From contig VWPU01004598.1 of assembly GCA_013398955.1 (NCBI GenBank), positions 83,186-147,185 of the forward strand: 64,000 bases of DNA. The letters run 5' to 3'. Under the pieces are notes generated by a model, which was given only the letters and a program-made list of their open reading frames with translations, made no database searches and was not told the origin of the DNA. Origin of the DNA: Callaeas wilsoni (Eukaryota > Chordata > Aves > Passeriformes > Callaeidae). Below, piece by piece: positions 1-13,500 of the stretch; within the stretch, counting starts at the first letter, position 1, and every line of letters begins with the position of its first letter. The translations under genes and the position numbers were made by a program.

Positions 1-918
1 ACTGCTTGATGCTCTTACTAGATCTTTTCCGAAATAACTTGAACAATATAATCTGATTTAAATAACATGAAAGAATGTTTTAAAAAAAAAGCTGACCAAA
101 TCTAAAAAGATGCAAAAAGCCACACACTAAGTTTTATTTCTTATTTAATGTAGGTTTTTGCAATAAAGGAAACAACTAATAATAGTTGAACAGTCAAGTG
201 GAAAAAGGAAGAAAAATAATAAAACACTACCAGATCTGGTTAACCCAATTTGAAAAAAGTATTTTAAAAAAATCCTGCACTGTTTTCAGAGGATTTAATT
301 CATGGAATATCCTGAGTTGGAAGGGACCCATAAGGATCATCAAAGTCCAATTCTTAACAAAACAGTTCCATTTCAATCATCAGCTTTACTGTGGGGTATT
401 TACCATATAATACCAACTCTCCAGTCTCTGTCTCTCAAGACACTATTACTGCTAACACAGTTCATATATTATGAACACAAAATAACGTAGCTCATGTAAA
501 TGTATAACAAATGACACTTCTTACTCCAGGGTGTCATCTATTTCTGTTTGAAAATAGTCAATAAAATAATGTAGCGATACTGTAACTAATTAAAAATGTA
601 GGGAATCCTATTGCCTCACATATCCCCATGAAAACACTAAACTGTATATTTTTAGCTTCAAAAATAGTTTCCAAACTTGCACTAGAAAATAATATTTATG
701 GTATAAAAAAAGCTATTTCATGTCATTTTCTGTCAAAAATACATGCCAGATGCTGAAAGTTAAGGAATTACTTTTAATTTTTCCATGTTTGTACATATTT
801 TTATATATAAAATAACACATTTGGACACAGACCTAGGAAGAAGGATCTCAATTTCCAATAACTGATCTATATTGTGTTTTTCCTCTCCTCTGACATGTGT
901 TTCTTATTTCTCACATAC
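1..918 (-). other. Intronic DNA towards the SAM-domain exons (outside window)
   Basis: AT-rich DNA with a CR1 3'-end fragment. I searched it for the SAM-domain exons of L3MBTL3 and found none, so the rest of the coding region lies further left. Confidence 0.7.
295..357 (-). mobile_element. CR1 LINE 3'-end fragment (antisense)
   Basis: The plus strand reads 'catggaatatcctgagttgg' then 'aagggacccataaggatcat' and 'caaagtccaa', the reverse complement of the CR1 3' terminus. Only about 60 bases are recognisable. Confidence 0.85.
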
Positions 919-945
919 CTCGTGATACGCCCTTCCTCTCTATTT
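919..945 (-). CDS. Possible 27-nt microexon of L3MBTL3
   Basis: TTTATCTTAG acceptor, 27 bases, then a GTATGT donor. Entered from exon 18 (phase 2) it reads G-NREEGRIT with no stop and leaves in phase 2, so it can be included or skipped without changing the frame. It could equally be a chance pair of splice-like sites. Confidence 0.3.
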
Positions 946-1089
946 CTAAGATAAAGAGTTGAAGAGCTTCCATCTCCTTCCCACTGCTTCTAAGAATTCC
1001 ACAGACAAATCACTGGAGTGCATTGCCTGGTAAGCTGCATTTTAAACTGACTTCGAACACCCAATACTTTGAAAGGAACTGAAAGTTAC

Positions 1090-1254
1090 CCAGGTGCCTT
1101 CTTTTCTTTCACATTGCATAACAGGGGCTTCTTGCAAGGAGATTCACTTTCTGCATCTTCCAGCTTGGTTGTTTCTGGTACACTTTTCCCAGATGGTCGA
1201 TTGTGAGGTGAAGATTTCATACCTATGAGACCAGGGCTGGGGCATTTTCTGTCA
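1090..1254 (-). CDS. L3MBTL3: Probable L3MBTL3 exon 18: variable linker, residues 605-659
   Basis: Acceptor TTTCAAACAG, then T GAC AGA AAA TGC: the 165-base interval is open in the only frame the preceding exon allows and reads DRKCPSPGLIGMKSSPHNRP, then SGKSVPETTKLEDAESESPC and KKPLLCNVKEKKAP. It ends before a GTAACT donor in phase 2. A TAA lies in frame just past the donor. Composition (Ser, Pro, Lys, Glu) fits the disordered linker between the zinc finger and the SAM domain. I do not see residue-level similarity to the mammalian linker, which evolves fast. It could be a chance open stretch, but frame, splice sites and position all agree. Confidence 0.65.
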
Positions 1255-2649
1255 CTGTTTGAAACAAATTAACAAGATGTTTTAAAGTGGAAGCAGCTAA
1301 GCTGTTGTTTAATTTATTTTCTCTATGCACAAAAAGTCAACTGAAGGCATCCAAGGTGTTTTTTTGCTTAAGAAATATAGAGAAGTTTTTTTACTTGCCA
1401 CTAATATAATTGTATACCTGGGATTTTCAGAATTCAAAATAAAGAACTCTCTTCTCCATTAAATCAATGGTAAAATGATTAGGCAATTCAACAGGAACAG
1501 AATTTGTCTAATATGATTTTTGATAATAAGCTATCCGCTTCAAATATTTGTAGCACAAGGACACTTCGAGGTATTATTTGCCTCCTATCCCTTCCCTCCC
1601 ATGACACATCACTGTGCAGCCTTTAAAATGTTACATGCAGCCTGTTAATTGGGACAATGAAAAAAGTAGCACTTGACACAGTCCCGGCCACTGAGGACAT
1701 TGCTCAAAGTGCTACCGGATTCACTGTAACGGTACCCAGGCTACCTGCCAGGGAGTAATTAAGTCAATTCAGATTTCTAAAACCCTACATTTAAAAGAAT
1801 AATCAAACCAGGCAGAACTCTTTGGCAGCGGAGTATTTTGGGTTTTAAAGCGTGAAGCTGAAACTGTCTCTGAGAAGGCAATTTAAAATATGATCTATTG
1901 AAAATACGAGATCATTACAGTGGGAACTAGATATCTTCACTATCAACATTCACATTTTCACATTTACATTAATGTAGCCCTTGAAAAGAAAGGAAAGCCT
2001 GCCTTCTTTTCCTTTCTTTCTTAAATTCTCTGTTTTTTCCCTATAGCCCAAAATAAGCACAGTAATCAGTATCAACAATTTCTGAGATAAAATCATCATC
2101 TGAAAATAATCATCTTGGTATCACACTCCTTTGTTTTTCCCAGTGCTCCTGTTTAAAAGCTTCAGCTACAGACTTCAGCATTATTCTTGCAAAACTCAGT
2201 CCCAGTAACTTGATTCCCCACTCCCACTGTAATGACAGAATTGTGGCTGTTCTTCAAAGAGCAACATTAATTTACAGTCACATGAATAAGAGCAACATTA
2301 ATTTACAGCAAACAAAAGAAACACAAAGAAATAATTTTCTAAAGTGAAACCAGCTGGTCAACATTCAATTTTAAATTCCAATTAAACACTTAGTAGTCCA
2401 GACAGTTACACCGAAGATGAAACCGAACTCTTGTTAAACCATAGACAGCCTCAGTATCAGTCTTTGACAGCTCTGTAACCTTTTTGATAAGCACTGAAAA
2501 AAACATTTTTCTTCCCTGTAAATGAAAATGTAGATAAATAGGCAGGCCTTCCTGAAACCATTCAGATATTGCACAGTTATAAATCGCATTGGAGAACACA
2601 GAAACAAAATACTGCTGTTAGTCACGGACATCACTTCAATCATAATTAC
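1255..2649 (-). other. Intron 17 of L3MBTL3
   Basis: About 1.4 kb. It holds a spaced 20-bp direct repeat (2258-2308) and a purine/pyrimidine patch at 1.98-2.03 kb. No exon is supported in it (see the rejected frame at 2.43-2.51 kb). Confidence 0.75.
2258..2308. repeat. Direct repeat, two 20-bp copies 31 bp apart
   Basis: agagcaacattaatttacag occurs at 2258-2277 and again, identical, at 2289-2308. Confidence 0.95.
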
Positions 2650-2796
2650 TTGATCACAGGAGAGGCGGATCTTTCACTTGTTTCCACTTTTCTGTTTCTG
2701 GGGATGGGACTGGCTGCAGGCATCTCCCCACTCAACCGGTCAGGTAAGAGGCTTTCTTTGTTCAAGTTCATCTCTGAATATGGGCAGCTGACTGCA
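2650..2796 (-). CDS. L3MBTL3: L3MBTL3 exon 17: end of C2HC finger and Ser/Pro linker, residues 556-604
   Basis: Acceptor CAACTTCTAG, then T GCA GTC AGC TGC: SAVSCPYSEMNLNKESLLPD, then RLSGEMPAASPIPRNRKVET and SERSASPVI. C560 is the last zinc ligand, and CPYSE.NLNK...PDRLSGEMP.ASP is a conserved L3MBTL3 block. I placed the donor at GTAATT after AA (phase 2), since reading through meets a stop at once. The family has an Arg or Lys-like split codon here; with exon 18 it would be Asn. Confidence 0.93.
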
Positions 2797-3609
2797 CTAG
2801 AAGTTGAAGAAGAAAAATGACTCCTTATTCTCAGACACTTTACTGATTTCACTTTTTTCAGACAAAATTACATCGGAGTTTTCTAGAAGCAGATGCAATA
2901 ATACAATATAAAGAAGATTTAAAAAAATGCAGAAAGTAGTCATACTTTAAAATGTTAATAAATCCATCGATTAAAAAATTCAACTTTGCATTTCCTTTTG
3001 ACAGCAACTTGTGTAACACAAATTGTATTAATTTGTATTACAAAATTAATTGTGGAAAATTTCTTGATGAATGTTTAGCCTGCTCCCTCATAATTTTAAT
3101 GGTATTTATATAACACAGGATGCCTTTGACTATACCCATGTCTCCCCAAATAAAGTCATATTACCACGGCTATTTATTTATGTGAAGGAAGATATTTCTG
3201 TTATGTAATGGCCACACAGAAGTTGCATTTCAAGGGCACAACATGAGGAAAGGTGCTCATCCCCTTACTGCAGTGAGTGCCCAATCTTTGCAAATGCCAC
3301 TTTGTGATATTCCATTAAGAGACTGTGATACTTTCAGTCTTTCTTAACATTCAACACTCCCTATTTCCCTGCACTCCTGCTAGGAAAATAATTTGACACT
3401 GACCACTGGTACAATGACTTGTAAATACTACCCTAAGAAATGTAAAATTGTACCAAAGTCAGAAAACCTGTGTTTGCACAAGAAGCAGGAAAGGGAAAAA
3501 CAGCAACACAAACCAAATCACATGGGGCTGAACTAGGATTTTTTCTTTAGAAGAATGCTCTGCAGTGTTCAACTGATTAGTCAGCCAGACCACATACTCA
3601 ACACAGCAA

Positions 3610-3649
3610 TGATAATATCCTGAACTCTGTGATAATATCCTAAACTCTG
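3610..3649. repeat. 20-bp tandem duplication
   Basis: The unit tgataatatcctgaactctg (3610-3629) is followed directly by a copy with one change (3630-3649). Confidence 0.9.
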
Positions 3650-5123
3650 AATAGTACATATATGTCACAACAGTGAACAGCAACGCGCTCAAGTTTTCAA
3701 AACTTTATGTAAGATACAGGGCAGACTGTACTAAATATGATTCTCTATTTGTGGCTCATGAGCTATGACTCCAACTATATTCTGAAATTATGCTTTCTAC
3801 TCACCTGTATTGTTATGACGACTTTCATAAAGTTAAAAGGTAAAAAATCCATGTTCTGCTATTTGGCTTATTTTCTTTTCAAGAATATAACTACCCATCT
3901 TTCCATAAATCACTGCAATGTTTTATTTGTTTCACTGATAGTTACACGCATGATTTCCAAAGAGAACTGTCTAATATAAACAAGTCTACCTTGACAGCCA
4001 TATGCCCTGCCACCTCCAAATTACAAAAATGAATAGAAAAACAACAGCTTTCGCTACCTTTTTCTTTCTACAAAGCACAGCATTAAAAAAGAAAAAGGCC
4101 TTTTAACTCAAAATATGCCGAGTTAAAAGCATATTAACTCAGCATATGAGTTTTACCAGTGAAGCTCTAGGTTCAGAATGAGTATGTAACAGCTCCTGTA
4201 ATGGGGCTGGACCAATACTGGTGATCTAATTTTGATGTTGCCAACATAAACAAAACTTTGGTGGAAATTTACATTTCTCTCAGCACTTGCATAAAAGGAG
4301 AAAATTCTTTAAGGCCAAGTCAGTCAGCCCTTACTGGGGTTATCAAGACAGGAGATCAACAGCATGCTTGATTTCTTCAGTTAGCTCACTTGAAAACAAG
4401 ATAGCATCAACTTTTTTTTTGTTTTAATTATTATTCTTAAATCCTTGAGCAGCTATGCTGAACTTTAATTATAGAGGAAAAAAAATTGAATAGTTTCTGC
4501 TTTTCTAATCACGGTGAGATCCCTGTTTAAGGCCACTCCAAGCAGCTGTTGTTCCATAGCAGTCTGCAGAGTGCTTTAAAGGGACACACAGCCATATCCC
4601 CAGGTGATCCAATGAAGCACAGCACAGCCATCTCTTTGCCTTCTTCTGAGGAACTTTTTGTTTACATATCCAAATCAGATATGAGTCCAGCCACCCATTT
4701 GGCTACAAAACACTACACTTGAAGTGTGGTGTGCTTTTGTTAATGAAAGTTTTTAGACACATGGAACAAAATATAAAAATAAAAATTAATTTGAGGCATT
4801 CACTTTTTATTTCTACTTTCTCTTAAGCAGAATAGGGCGTTGCATTTTAAATCTATTTATATATGTCTACTTACATTTCTTCTAAACCTACTGGTTTTGT
4901 GTGTCTTAGGACTAGCCTCTGCCAGATGTCTTATGTTGCTGTATCCATCACAATGATGTCCTTTTTATCTTTCAAATGAAATACAAGATAAAAGATACAG
5001 GCTTCTGCTCAGAAAAAGATTTTATGGCACCAATGCTAGTGTGATTTAAGGTCTTGCTGTGACAAACACATACCACTGTGATGAAATACAGTTATCAGAA
5101 ATTCATGAATATATTGGTTAATC

Positions 5124-5227
5124 TCAGTTCTGCCATTGCTACAGGGCAAAGCATGTAATTTTCTTTCAGCCTCCTAGGCTCACAGGGGTGTTTTGAGCAA
5201 TGTTTCTGAGCAGTTAAAGCGCTGTCA
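5124..5227 (+). mobile_element. Ancient MIR-like SINE fragment
   Basis: The plus strand follows the MIR core and tail: 'cagttctgccatt', 'gggcaaagcatgtaattttc', 'cagcctc', then 'ctcacaggggtgttttgag' and a 'gttaaagcgctgt' ending close to the MIR 3' end. High divergence fits an old amniote copy. Recognised by eye. Confidence 0.6.
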
Positions 5228-6264
5228 CAAGGAAACACTGTACACTACCAATGTGGTATTTAACTTCAGCTGTGTATTATTAAGCAAGCCTTACGTCCCA
5301 ATGAGATCTGACAATATGATTGTCAGACTCTAGCAGGTTTTCTGTTTACCAACACCACTAATTGGTTTTAAATTTTAAAAAAACTCCCAAACAAAAACAA
5401 CTAAGAAAAAGCCTCAAAATTCAGTCCTTTATTATAACTTTCCTGCTTATATACTACCTTTTCCTTTAGTATTTTCTGGAAAAAGTGAAGTTGAATGACA
5501 GTTTCAGTCAACGATAGTTATTATATTAACAATACTTTGGAACACTAGATTCAGATGACTTTTTCTCTGTAATTAATCATTAAAGTTGCTGTATCATTTT
5601 TTAAAAACTCCTTGATAGTCCTTTGATGTTACCATTACTTGAGGCAACAAAAAGAACCCTTGTGGTTTCCACTGTTAGCTTTGTTACAACAAAACACAGC
5701 ATGAATGAACCTGTGTATGGCTTTGGATCAATCAGTAAATCCTCCTGAATCTCAATGCCTTCAGCCTTCAGTTCAGTTTAACTTGTCTAGTACAAAAAGT
5801 GAAAAAAATTAATCTTGTTATTCCTACATAACAGAAATATTTGATTTATATAAGACTGTAAGTTTTTAACACAACTCAGCTCAAGGGCTCAGAAGTCTTG
5901 GTGTTAATGTTATTCAATATTAAATAAGGATTTTTAACTCTTCTGTCACCTTAAAACTGGATTTCTGCTCCAGCTTACATTTTGCTTTAGCACATCATTT
6001 TGAAAACAGCAGAAGTTCAGAAGTTAGTTTCCAAAATGATCAGATGTCCTTGGCTTGGGGGTACCAAGGTCTGCCAGAGGCTCAGGAAGAATGGCAGGAA
6101 GCAAAAGCAGCAGCAGGTACTCCATGTGAAACCTCTGCTATTCATCTGACAGGGCTGCGCACCCCCCAGCACTGCCGCACAGCTTTGAAACCAGTCCAAC
6201 ACGAAGATCTCAATTATCATCGGAGCTGCCCCAGTAAACAAACACTCACATTAATACCACCTGA

Positions 6265-6292
6265 CACACACACACCCCCCCGCGCACGAGAG
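6265..6292. repeat. Short (CA)n/C-rich microsatellite
   Basis: Alternating ac units run into a C8 block and then a CG-rich end. Confidence 0.8.
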
Positions 6293-9200
6293 TAATCAGC
6301 CGTCTCTAAGCGCTGACGGATCAGCACGGCACAACAATTAGCTGTCTGCAGGGCGCTACTGAAATGGCAGCAGACTGGCTGGCAATATCTGTGCCCATGA
6401 CACAGTCCTCCCAGGAAAGGGAGCCACTGTTTCCAGAGTCCTGCATATGCTGAGTAAAAACTGAGCATTAAAATAAGTTTCTGTTTTTACTGAATCATGA
6501 ATGATGAATAGAGAAAAAGGCAATGCACCATTCTGATCACAGGCCTGGGATTTTCAAGTCAACAGACGTTTTACATAACCAGCCCTTTCCAGAAGTGTCT
6601 GATGGAGCAGAAGTGTTGAGTAGCATATCCCACCTATGTTTATTTGCAACTGTTCTATCACACTCAAGATCTATCTCTAGGTGCAGTTACACACCTATCT
6701 CTTTTTTATAAAGTTCAAGGGTAGGAGGATAAAACTGAGCTGCTGATAGGCATGGACTGTAGTCTTCTCCAGACGTTTAAAGATGCTCCTATCTTGCAGC
6801 AGTATGCAAATTTTCTGAAGCACAGAGTCCGGACAAAATACTCTCAGCTACACCTAATATCTGAAGGGAACATGGGCCAGGATTCTCTCTTAAACTAAAG
6901 AAGCGTAAGGCAGCACTCTGTTCGGTCTAAGAACTTACATATGGTACTTTTAAATATAGATTATTAGTCTTTATGACCACTTGGAATATTTTGCAAACCT
7001 ATATCCAGCCACAGACAGGTCTCCTGGTTTAGCTGTACTGGTTGGAAATGTTACCAACACCAGCTCCTCAGTGCCTTTCAGGTGCAAGTTACTGCTGAGC
7101 ACTGCCAAAGGGATGAGGCTGTTTGAGAGCTCCAGACTGGACTAATGGATGGATTAGACTGTCTGGAGCAGCCTATGTCCAGGTGACCACATCAGCAGGT
7201 AGCAATATATGATTAGCAAGAAACCTTCAGAGAAAAGATCCTGACAGCATCTGAGGGACGTGTTCTTATTTTTTTGGTGATGGATTTTGTTAAGTGATCT
7301 CTTTACTTCAAACTTTATGAAAACATTTTTAACTAGTCTCAAAACAAGCAATACAATGATTCTCTTTCACAAATTACAGCGCATGTTTATCATCAAAGCA
7401 TTCATTTTTTAGGAGAAAGCTGCTTCAACAGTCTAAACCTGAATCAAGAGTACTTTAGAGTGGATTTGGCTGGTGCCAATGACCTTACATAAAAGATAAA
7501 ATAAAACTTGAGACTGGCATCAAAACACAGCTGATAATTACTTCAGTAGACACTGAACCAAAAGACGGGACCACCTTCTGAGCTGAGGTTTCCAAGTTTA
7601 TACAATGTGTTGTCTTACAACACAGCCTCTATCACAGCACTTCAGTTCACTTCAACTTACATGTAATGCATGTGAAGTTTGAAGTTTCTGGCAAAAATCT
7701 TTACTCACGAAGAATTGACTCAAAACTCTAATGGACTACTTACAACTGACCTCTTCACGTTCCTGCCTGAACTTGAGAATTACTGCATGCATTAAACATC
7801 AGGGTATACCACTCACAATCATAAATATGCAGGTGATCTGCATAATGCTAACAATCTGTACATCAGGCTGTTTCAGCTGTGCCACACATAACCCTAGATC
7901 AACTGTTGATATATACCAAGTCCTTATTAACATCAACTTTTCCAAACAGTAAATGCTTTAGCCCTGCTATATAATTAATCATCGAGGCTTTCATCTGATT
8001 CCTAAGGAACAAGCTCTCAAAATTATTTCAGAACTACTTAGCATTTTAAATTATCATCTCTTCTGCACACAGGCATTTATACGTTGCACCTCATCACAAA
8101 AAAAAAAAAGATAAGCATGGTTAAATATATTTCAAGGTTGCCAAGATGAAAGAGCCATGGGAATGCTACCTAATGTGGAAAATTGTGCAAATTTCAAAAT
8201 CTCTTTGTTAATTCAGGAAAAAAGTGGTGGTACAATGTTAGAATTTTTGTGGAGATCTGGACCCTCAAGTTTGTAGGCTGCAGATGAGAACAAATCTCAT
8301 TATTTTCCACAGAAATACTCAAGAACAAAACTAGAATATCATCACAGAGGGCAAATAAATAGCTAGTGAATAAGATACTTACTGGTAAAATATATTTGCT
8401 ATGAAACAGCAAATATCTGTCTTATGATCAACAAAATCTCCTTGGTTATATTTTTACACCCTATAGCTATCAGTTAATGTGCAAATAATAGGATTGCTTA
8501 GATTACAGCAAAAAAAAAAAAAGCACAATGAAATTCCATGAGTTTGTTTCTTTTCTTAATATTCAGGATGAGTAAGTGTAAGAACCTTTAAATAGCATGG
8601 AAAATGTAGCTATAAAAGCAAAGGCCACACAAAGTAAATAGACATACAGCTCTTACTCATCCCTTCCATCTAAACATTAGAATTTTTATTGCCAATTTTT
8701 ATTTAGCGAGATCATAAATGAAAACTTTTCATACAAATTTACTTCCTCTTTTTTCTTATTTTAAGTTTCAACTTTGGGCTGAAACTCACGGTATGTTCAC
8801 CTGATTCTAGTGAGATAGCACTTGGTAAGGAATTGGAATTTATTGCCTTCCAGATCAGATGCATAATCATACAAGACTCAAGTCTACTAGAATAGGAAAT
8901 ATGGGTTTCAGATAAGCAGGAAAGTCAGGAAGCTTTTTAGGCAAATCTAGTTTAGTTCACATTTGCAATAGACTAATGCTATGAATGCAGAAGGTTACAA
9001 TATGGTAACAGACGGTAACCTCTTAAGGACTGACTTGACTCTTTAAGGAGTTATCCTCCTTGTTGAGTGAAATAAAGGGAAAGTAGAAAAGGGAAGGTAA
9101 AAAAACTGGGAGAAAAAGAGTGAAAGAAAAATAACATAGACAGAAAAAGACAACAGGAATAGGTTGAGAATAGTCTGAAAGACAGTGGTGTGGCATACTG

Positions 9201-10480
9201 TGTCATGACAGCTCCACCACAGTTCATACTGCAACAAGTTTTGTCACTGGAGCTATCCTAGCTAAGTCCCTTCCTGGGGATAAAGCCTGTCTTAGCATCA
9301 GGACCTCTTCTGCTCCTAACAGCACAAACAATGCTTCTGCTGCAGACAGGGAAGAACTTGCAGCAGAAGATGCCTTTTGCATACCTAAATGTAGCAATAC
9401 AGTGAGTTCTGCTGGCCAGCTATTTTTGATGGGGATTAGTCAGGATCTTAACACATGGTGATACACCATCAAAACCTTGTAGCACAATTTGAGTCAACAG
9501 GATATAATTCTCTCATCAAAAACATGAAAAGATCAAGGTAGTTTGAAAAGATCCTTAAAAAAACGTAGAAATAAATAACAAAAGAGCAATCCTGTAGCCA
9601 TATGAGAGAGCAGGAAGAACAAAGACATATGACATTTGAGAATTCTATGACTGTGTAATGGAAAAATGACAACTTTTGGAACGTCTAATTTGCAAAAGGG
9701 TAGCATGATGATAGTTATGATGTTTCATTCTCTACTTAACATACTATATTACTTGTACATCCCTTAGTGAAACAGTCTGGATTCACCTCACACTGTAAAT
9801 ATTTTTAAAATAATAAAATTTCAACTTGGGAAATGTTTCCCATTTACTCAGTCATTGTCTCTCTGTCCCCTCCATTCCATTCTCCCATGCTAATATCAAC
9901 TACTTTCTAGGATGGGATGTCCATATTTCTGTATTATACTTCAGAAGGTGTTCAACAAAGCATCTTTAGAAACACTGAATAGAAGTAGCAAGCTGTCATT
10001 CAGGAACACGTCAATTGGAATTTCCTTTCTAGCATTGTTCCAAGCCAATAAGCAAATCCTTACCCTTACCAACCAAGCAGAACAAAAACATCCAAGCCGT
10101 AATAAAATCAGTGGCCTCATATTTCAAAAGGTTCAAAAGTTATTGCTTTATACCTATCTGTCTGTAACATTTTGCAATCTGGACAGCAAGCCGAGGAATC
10201 CTCATAGGAACAAAATACAGAGTAACTGAATCTACCAATTGTGACAAAAAGTAATGTACGACAAATCTTATCTCAGCACACCCTGGTGAAATGAAGTTAC
10301 AGATTGCTAATGTTTATTTCAGCATGCTCACCATGGCAACTGAAATAATTGCATATTTAGGTTTACAAGATTTCCTATTTTTTTCCAGCCTGGATCTGTT
10401 TTCTTATGAACAACAATTTAAAAGAACCATCTGCACACATCCCTCAATTGAAAGAATAAAATCAGTTTCACAGAACATAC

Positions 10481-10583
10481 CTATGATGGCCGATATGTCT
10501 TGCTCTTTTAATGTGTCCAACTCCCTTACATCCTGCTGTGGGACACCCTCCATGCTCTAAAGCTTCCACCAATTCCAAGGGAC
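10481..10583 (-). CDS. L3MBTL3: L3MBTL3 exon 16: C2HC zinc finger, first part, residues 522-555
   Basis: Acceptor GGCATGCAG, then GT CCC TTG GAA: SPLELVEALEHGGCPTAGCK, then GVGHIKRARHIGHH. C535, C540, H545 and H551 are the first ligands of the C2HC (CCHHC-type) finger also found in L3MBTL1 and MYT1-like proteins (GC.G.GH motif). The last ligand, C560, comes from exon 17. The donor is GTATGT after AG (phase 2). Confidence 0.95.
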
Positions 10584-13500
10584 CTGCATGCCAGGTGAAA
10601 TTACAAATGAGATTTTAAAAAATGATCTAATATTTAAAAGCTATATAAATATGCACGAATAGCAGTGCATTGTAGCAAGCATGAAGAAATAAGCAAACAG
10701 AAGTACTTTAATAATGCATTCTGCAAAAGCATGATGGAGATTTAAACAACCTAATCCACTGGAGAAATAATTTTTTTCTGTGCGAGTAAATCTCTACAAC
10801 AGAAGTACATCTATATAAAGAACACAAATCTCGGAGGAGCTGCATGACATCAAATTTCTCTTCTACTATCTATGTTTAGCTGGAACCTGGTTGTTTTGCA
10901 AGAGCACAGAAGAAGTTATCCTATCCCTGTTCCTAAAGACAGGGATGTGTTTGTAATGTCTACTGTCCTTACACAATTTTTAGCTAAAATTCTCCAGTAA
11001 AAAAGATGTGAAAACGAAGGCTGAAAATACTCCTAAAAAGAACAAGCCATCAGGAGATTTTTGACATTTTCACTTCTCTGAATTTATGTGTCTATCTGAT
11101 TTTCATCAACCTGTAACAGTGATGCCTGCAGAGACATTAAAGGATGCATGCTAAAAGGAGCTTTGAGGCCCAAGCAAACATAATGTACAACCCACAGTTT
11201 CATAGCGAGAGAAAGCCGTGCTCCACTACATGACACTGGCAACCCCTGCTGCACCTCTGCAAGCATGCACCGTCCCCCTCTAGTGCAAGTTCTTCTTGAG
11301 AAGTACATAAACGTGTATCTCCCCCTACAGATAACAATACAGACATGAAAAGGTCTATTTAAGTATTTTTCCAGATGAAAGATTCTTGCTTGCAGATAGA
11401 TAATGAAAGACAGAGAATTATTATGCATAATTAGAGCAGTCCAAAAACCTTTTTTAACAAATGTTCCAGCTATGCAAATATTACAAAAATATGACTACAC
11501 TGAAGTCCAAAGACTTCCATAGCCTTTAAAGACTGTAACGGGTGAGAGAACAGGGAATTTCACCTTCTCTACCTTTATGCAGAATTCATGCCTATAACGT
11601 AGCAAGTAAGTGGACTCGGAGGAAGAGTTATCTGAATAGGATGTTTCTGTAAAAAAAAGTCCTGCTTCACTGATGTTCTGATTTTGAAAAAATTAACTCC
11701 CTGTAAATGTTCTCTCTTCACTTAAAAAATTGGAACTCTTTCAAAATGTAATTTAAAAGAGCTACACGTGGTTGTCCATGTTTATGTGAAAAGCTGCCGT
11801 TTGCATCACTGTGAAACAATACTAAAATCAACACCAATACTTGGCTCTTAATTCCCTAATTGCTGTCAAAAAGGTCAGAATCCTTCACGGTGACTTAATT
11901 ACATCTGAAAACAGTATGAATACATGAATACTGGTAACTGCTCTAGACTAATATTGCTAACATTGCACAGCCCTCACACAAAGCTTCTAATGTGAAAGAC
12001 AGGGATCTGGACCTCATCGTTCAAAGTCCTATCATACTGACTGAGGCAGAAACCGTCCTGCAAAATATTTTCTTCCCTCAGAAGTCTGGAAATGCCTTTT
12101 AACTTACCTGAAAACGACATTAACATTTCTATAATATTCTACATGGTAAAAAACTAAAGTCATATTGTTTGATTAATATTTTTTTTCAGTAATTATTCTA
12201 TTTTATAAGTATTTGTGTAGATTATTACTTTTTTCCTATTTAATGGATGTTCAACTTCCTCTCCTGTCATATTGTCCACCTTAATTTTTGTAGCTTAACA
12301 GAAATCTGCTTCTACCAGTCACATCCTAAAAGGGGTCAACAGTGCCTCCTCAATCACCACCTGGAGGAGATGACATGTTATATGTGGAGCGCACCTCTAT
12401 CTTATTTCTTTTAATGTCTCCAAAAAAATGCATTTACATATTTTATACTCTCACCTAGGCTAAGATTTTTATTTTTATATCAATCTTACATAATAGAAAT
12501 GTTGCAACCTTATTCAGCTCTTTGGCCGTATGATACAATTCTTATTTATGTGGCCACAGACTACTTTTCCTACTAGGCTGCTCATTCAGCACACAGGACA
12601 GCACATCTCAGATTAAGAAGCAGATATGCAGCATCCTGTCTTCTCCTCGTTATTCACTTTGTGCTTTGGCACTTATGGCACTCTATTCAGACTCTGAAGG
12701 CAGAATGATTAACTTCCTAACAGGCAGTCATCACTGCACTGCTGGAGTGCTCAGAAAACTAATGAGTATACTCTGATCACACCCTGGATAGGAATCATTT
12801 CTTCTTGACATTTAGAGACATTGAACTGAGGTACTGTGATTTTCAGGTAACACATTCACACTGTGTGTGACTTATCCCACTTATTTTACATTTACTTTTT
12901 TTCTGAGTACTTGGCATTGCTCAGCATTTCTTATTTTCCAAGCACAGTTCTTTCTGACCTTGTTATAGCTGTGAATACTCAGCACTTGTGCAAACCATAC
13001 CTCAGAGTCACTATATAAACCAATCTCAGAGAACAGCACTCGCTTAAAAACTCATCTGTTCAAAGTTTCACTAAAGTGATTTCACTGCCGTTATCCAGAA
13101 AGAGTGGCCTAGGCAGGGATATATTTACCAAAAAGTCTCTTCTCCCTGCAACCTTCAGTCTCATTTATCATATACCTCCCACTTCTTCAACAAGTAAAAC
13201 AAGATCTCCAAAGAGGGCAAGCTGGTAAATCCAGTGTTATTATTGGTACCATGCTTCTGTTAGATTTATTTTCAAAGTGGGCACCATTAATCCCTCTTCG
13301 CTCAGCTGAAGAAGAAAAGGAAGTTAGTTGCTATTGAGGATTTGCCACAGCATTTGAAAGCGGTGCCTTCAGTGCACTCTGGACTCCTTTGAGCCAAAAA
13401 GCATGGCAACCATCAAGGGAGATGTGAACAAAGGATCTTAAGAGTGATACCCTACCCCTACTGAGTGCCACAGCAGCTTCAGGGCTGGCTTTGAGAGGGT

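Larger units (their letters stand above)
2797..10480 (-). other. Intron 16 of L3MBTL3 (7.7 kb)
   Basis: Long intron inside the C2HC finger. It holds a MIR-like fragment (5.1-5.2 kb), a 20-bp tandem duplication (3.61-3.65 kb), a short hairpin (4.12-4.14 kb) and an AC/C microsatellite near 6.27 kb. Otherwise it is AT-rich with chance frames only. Confidence 0.8.

Noticed and set aside
2434..2515. Minus-strand stretch after a TTTACAG that is open in the frame following exon 17 (EEKCFFQCLSKRLQ...)
   Set aside because: It runs to an in-frame stop without a convincing donor, and the peptide has no likeness to the L3MBTL3 linker or SAM domain. Exon 18 at 1.1-1.25 kb fits better.
11084..11428. 114-residue minus-strand frame in intron 15
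   Set aside because: No recognisable domain, no matching splice phase to neighbours, low-complexity-free but unrelated to L3MBTL3; most likely chance.
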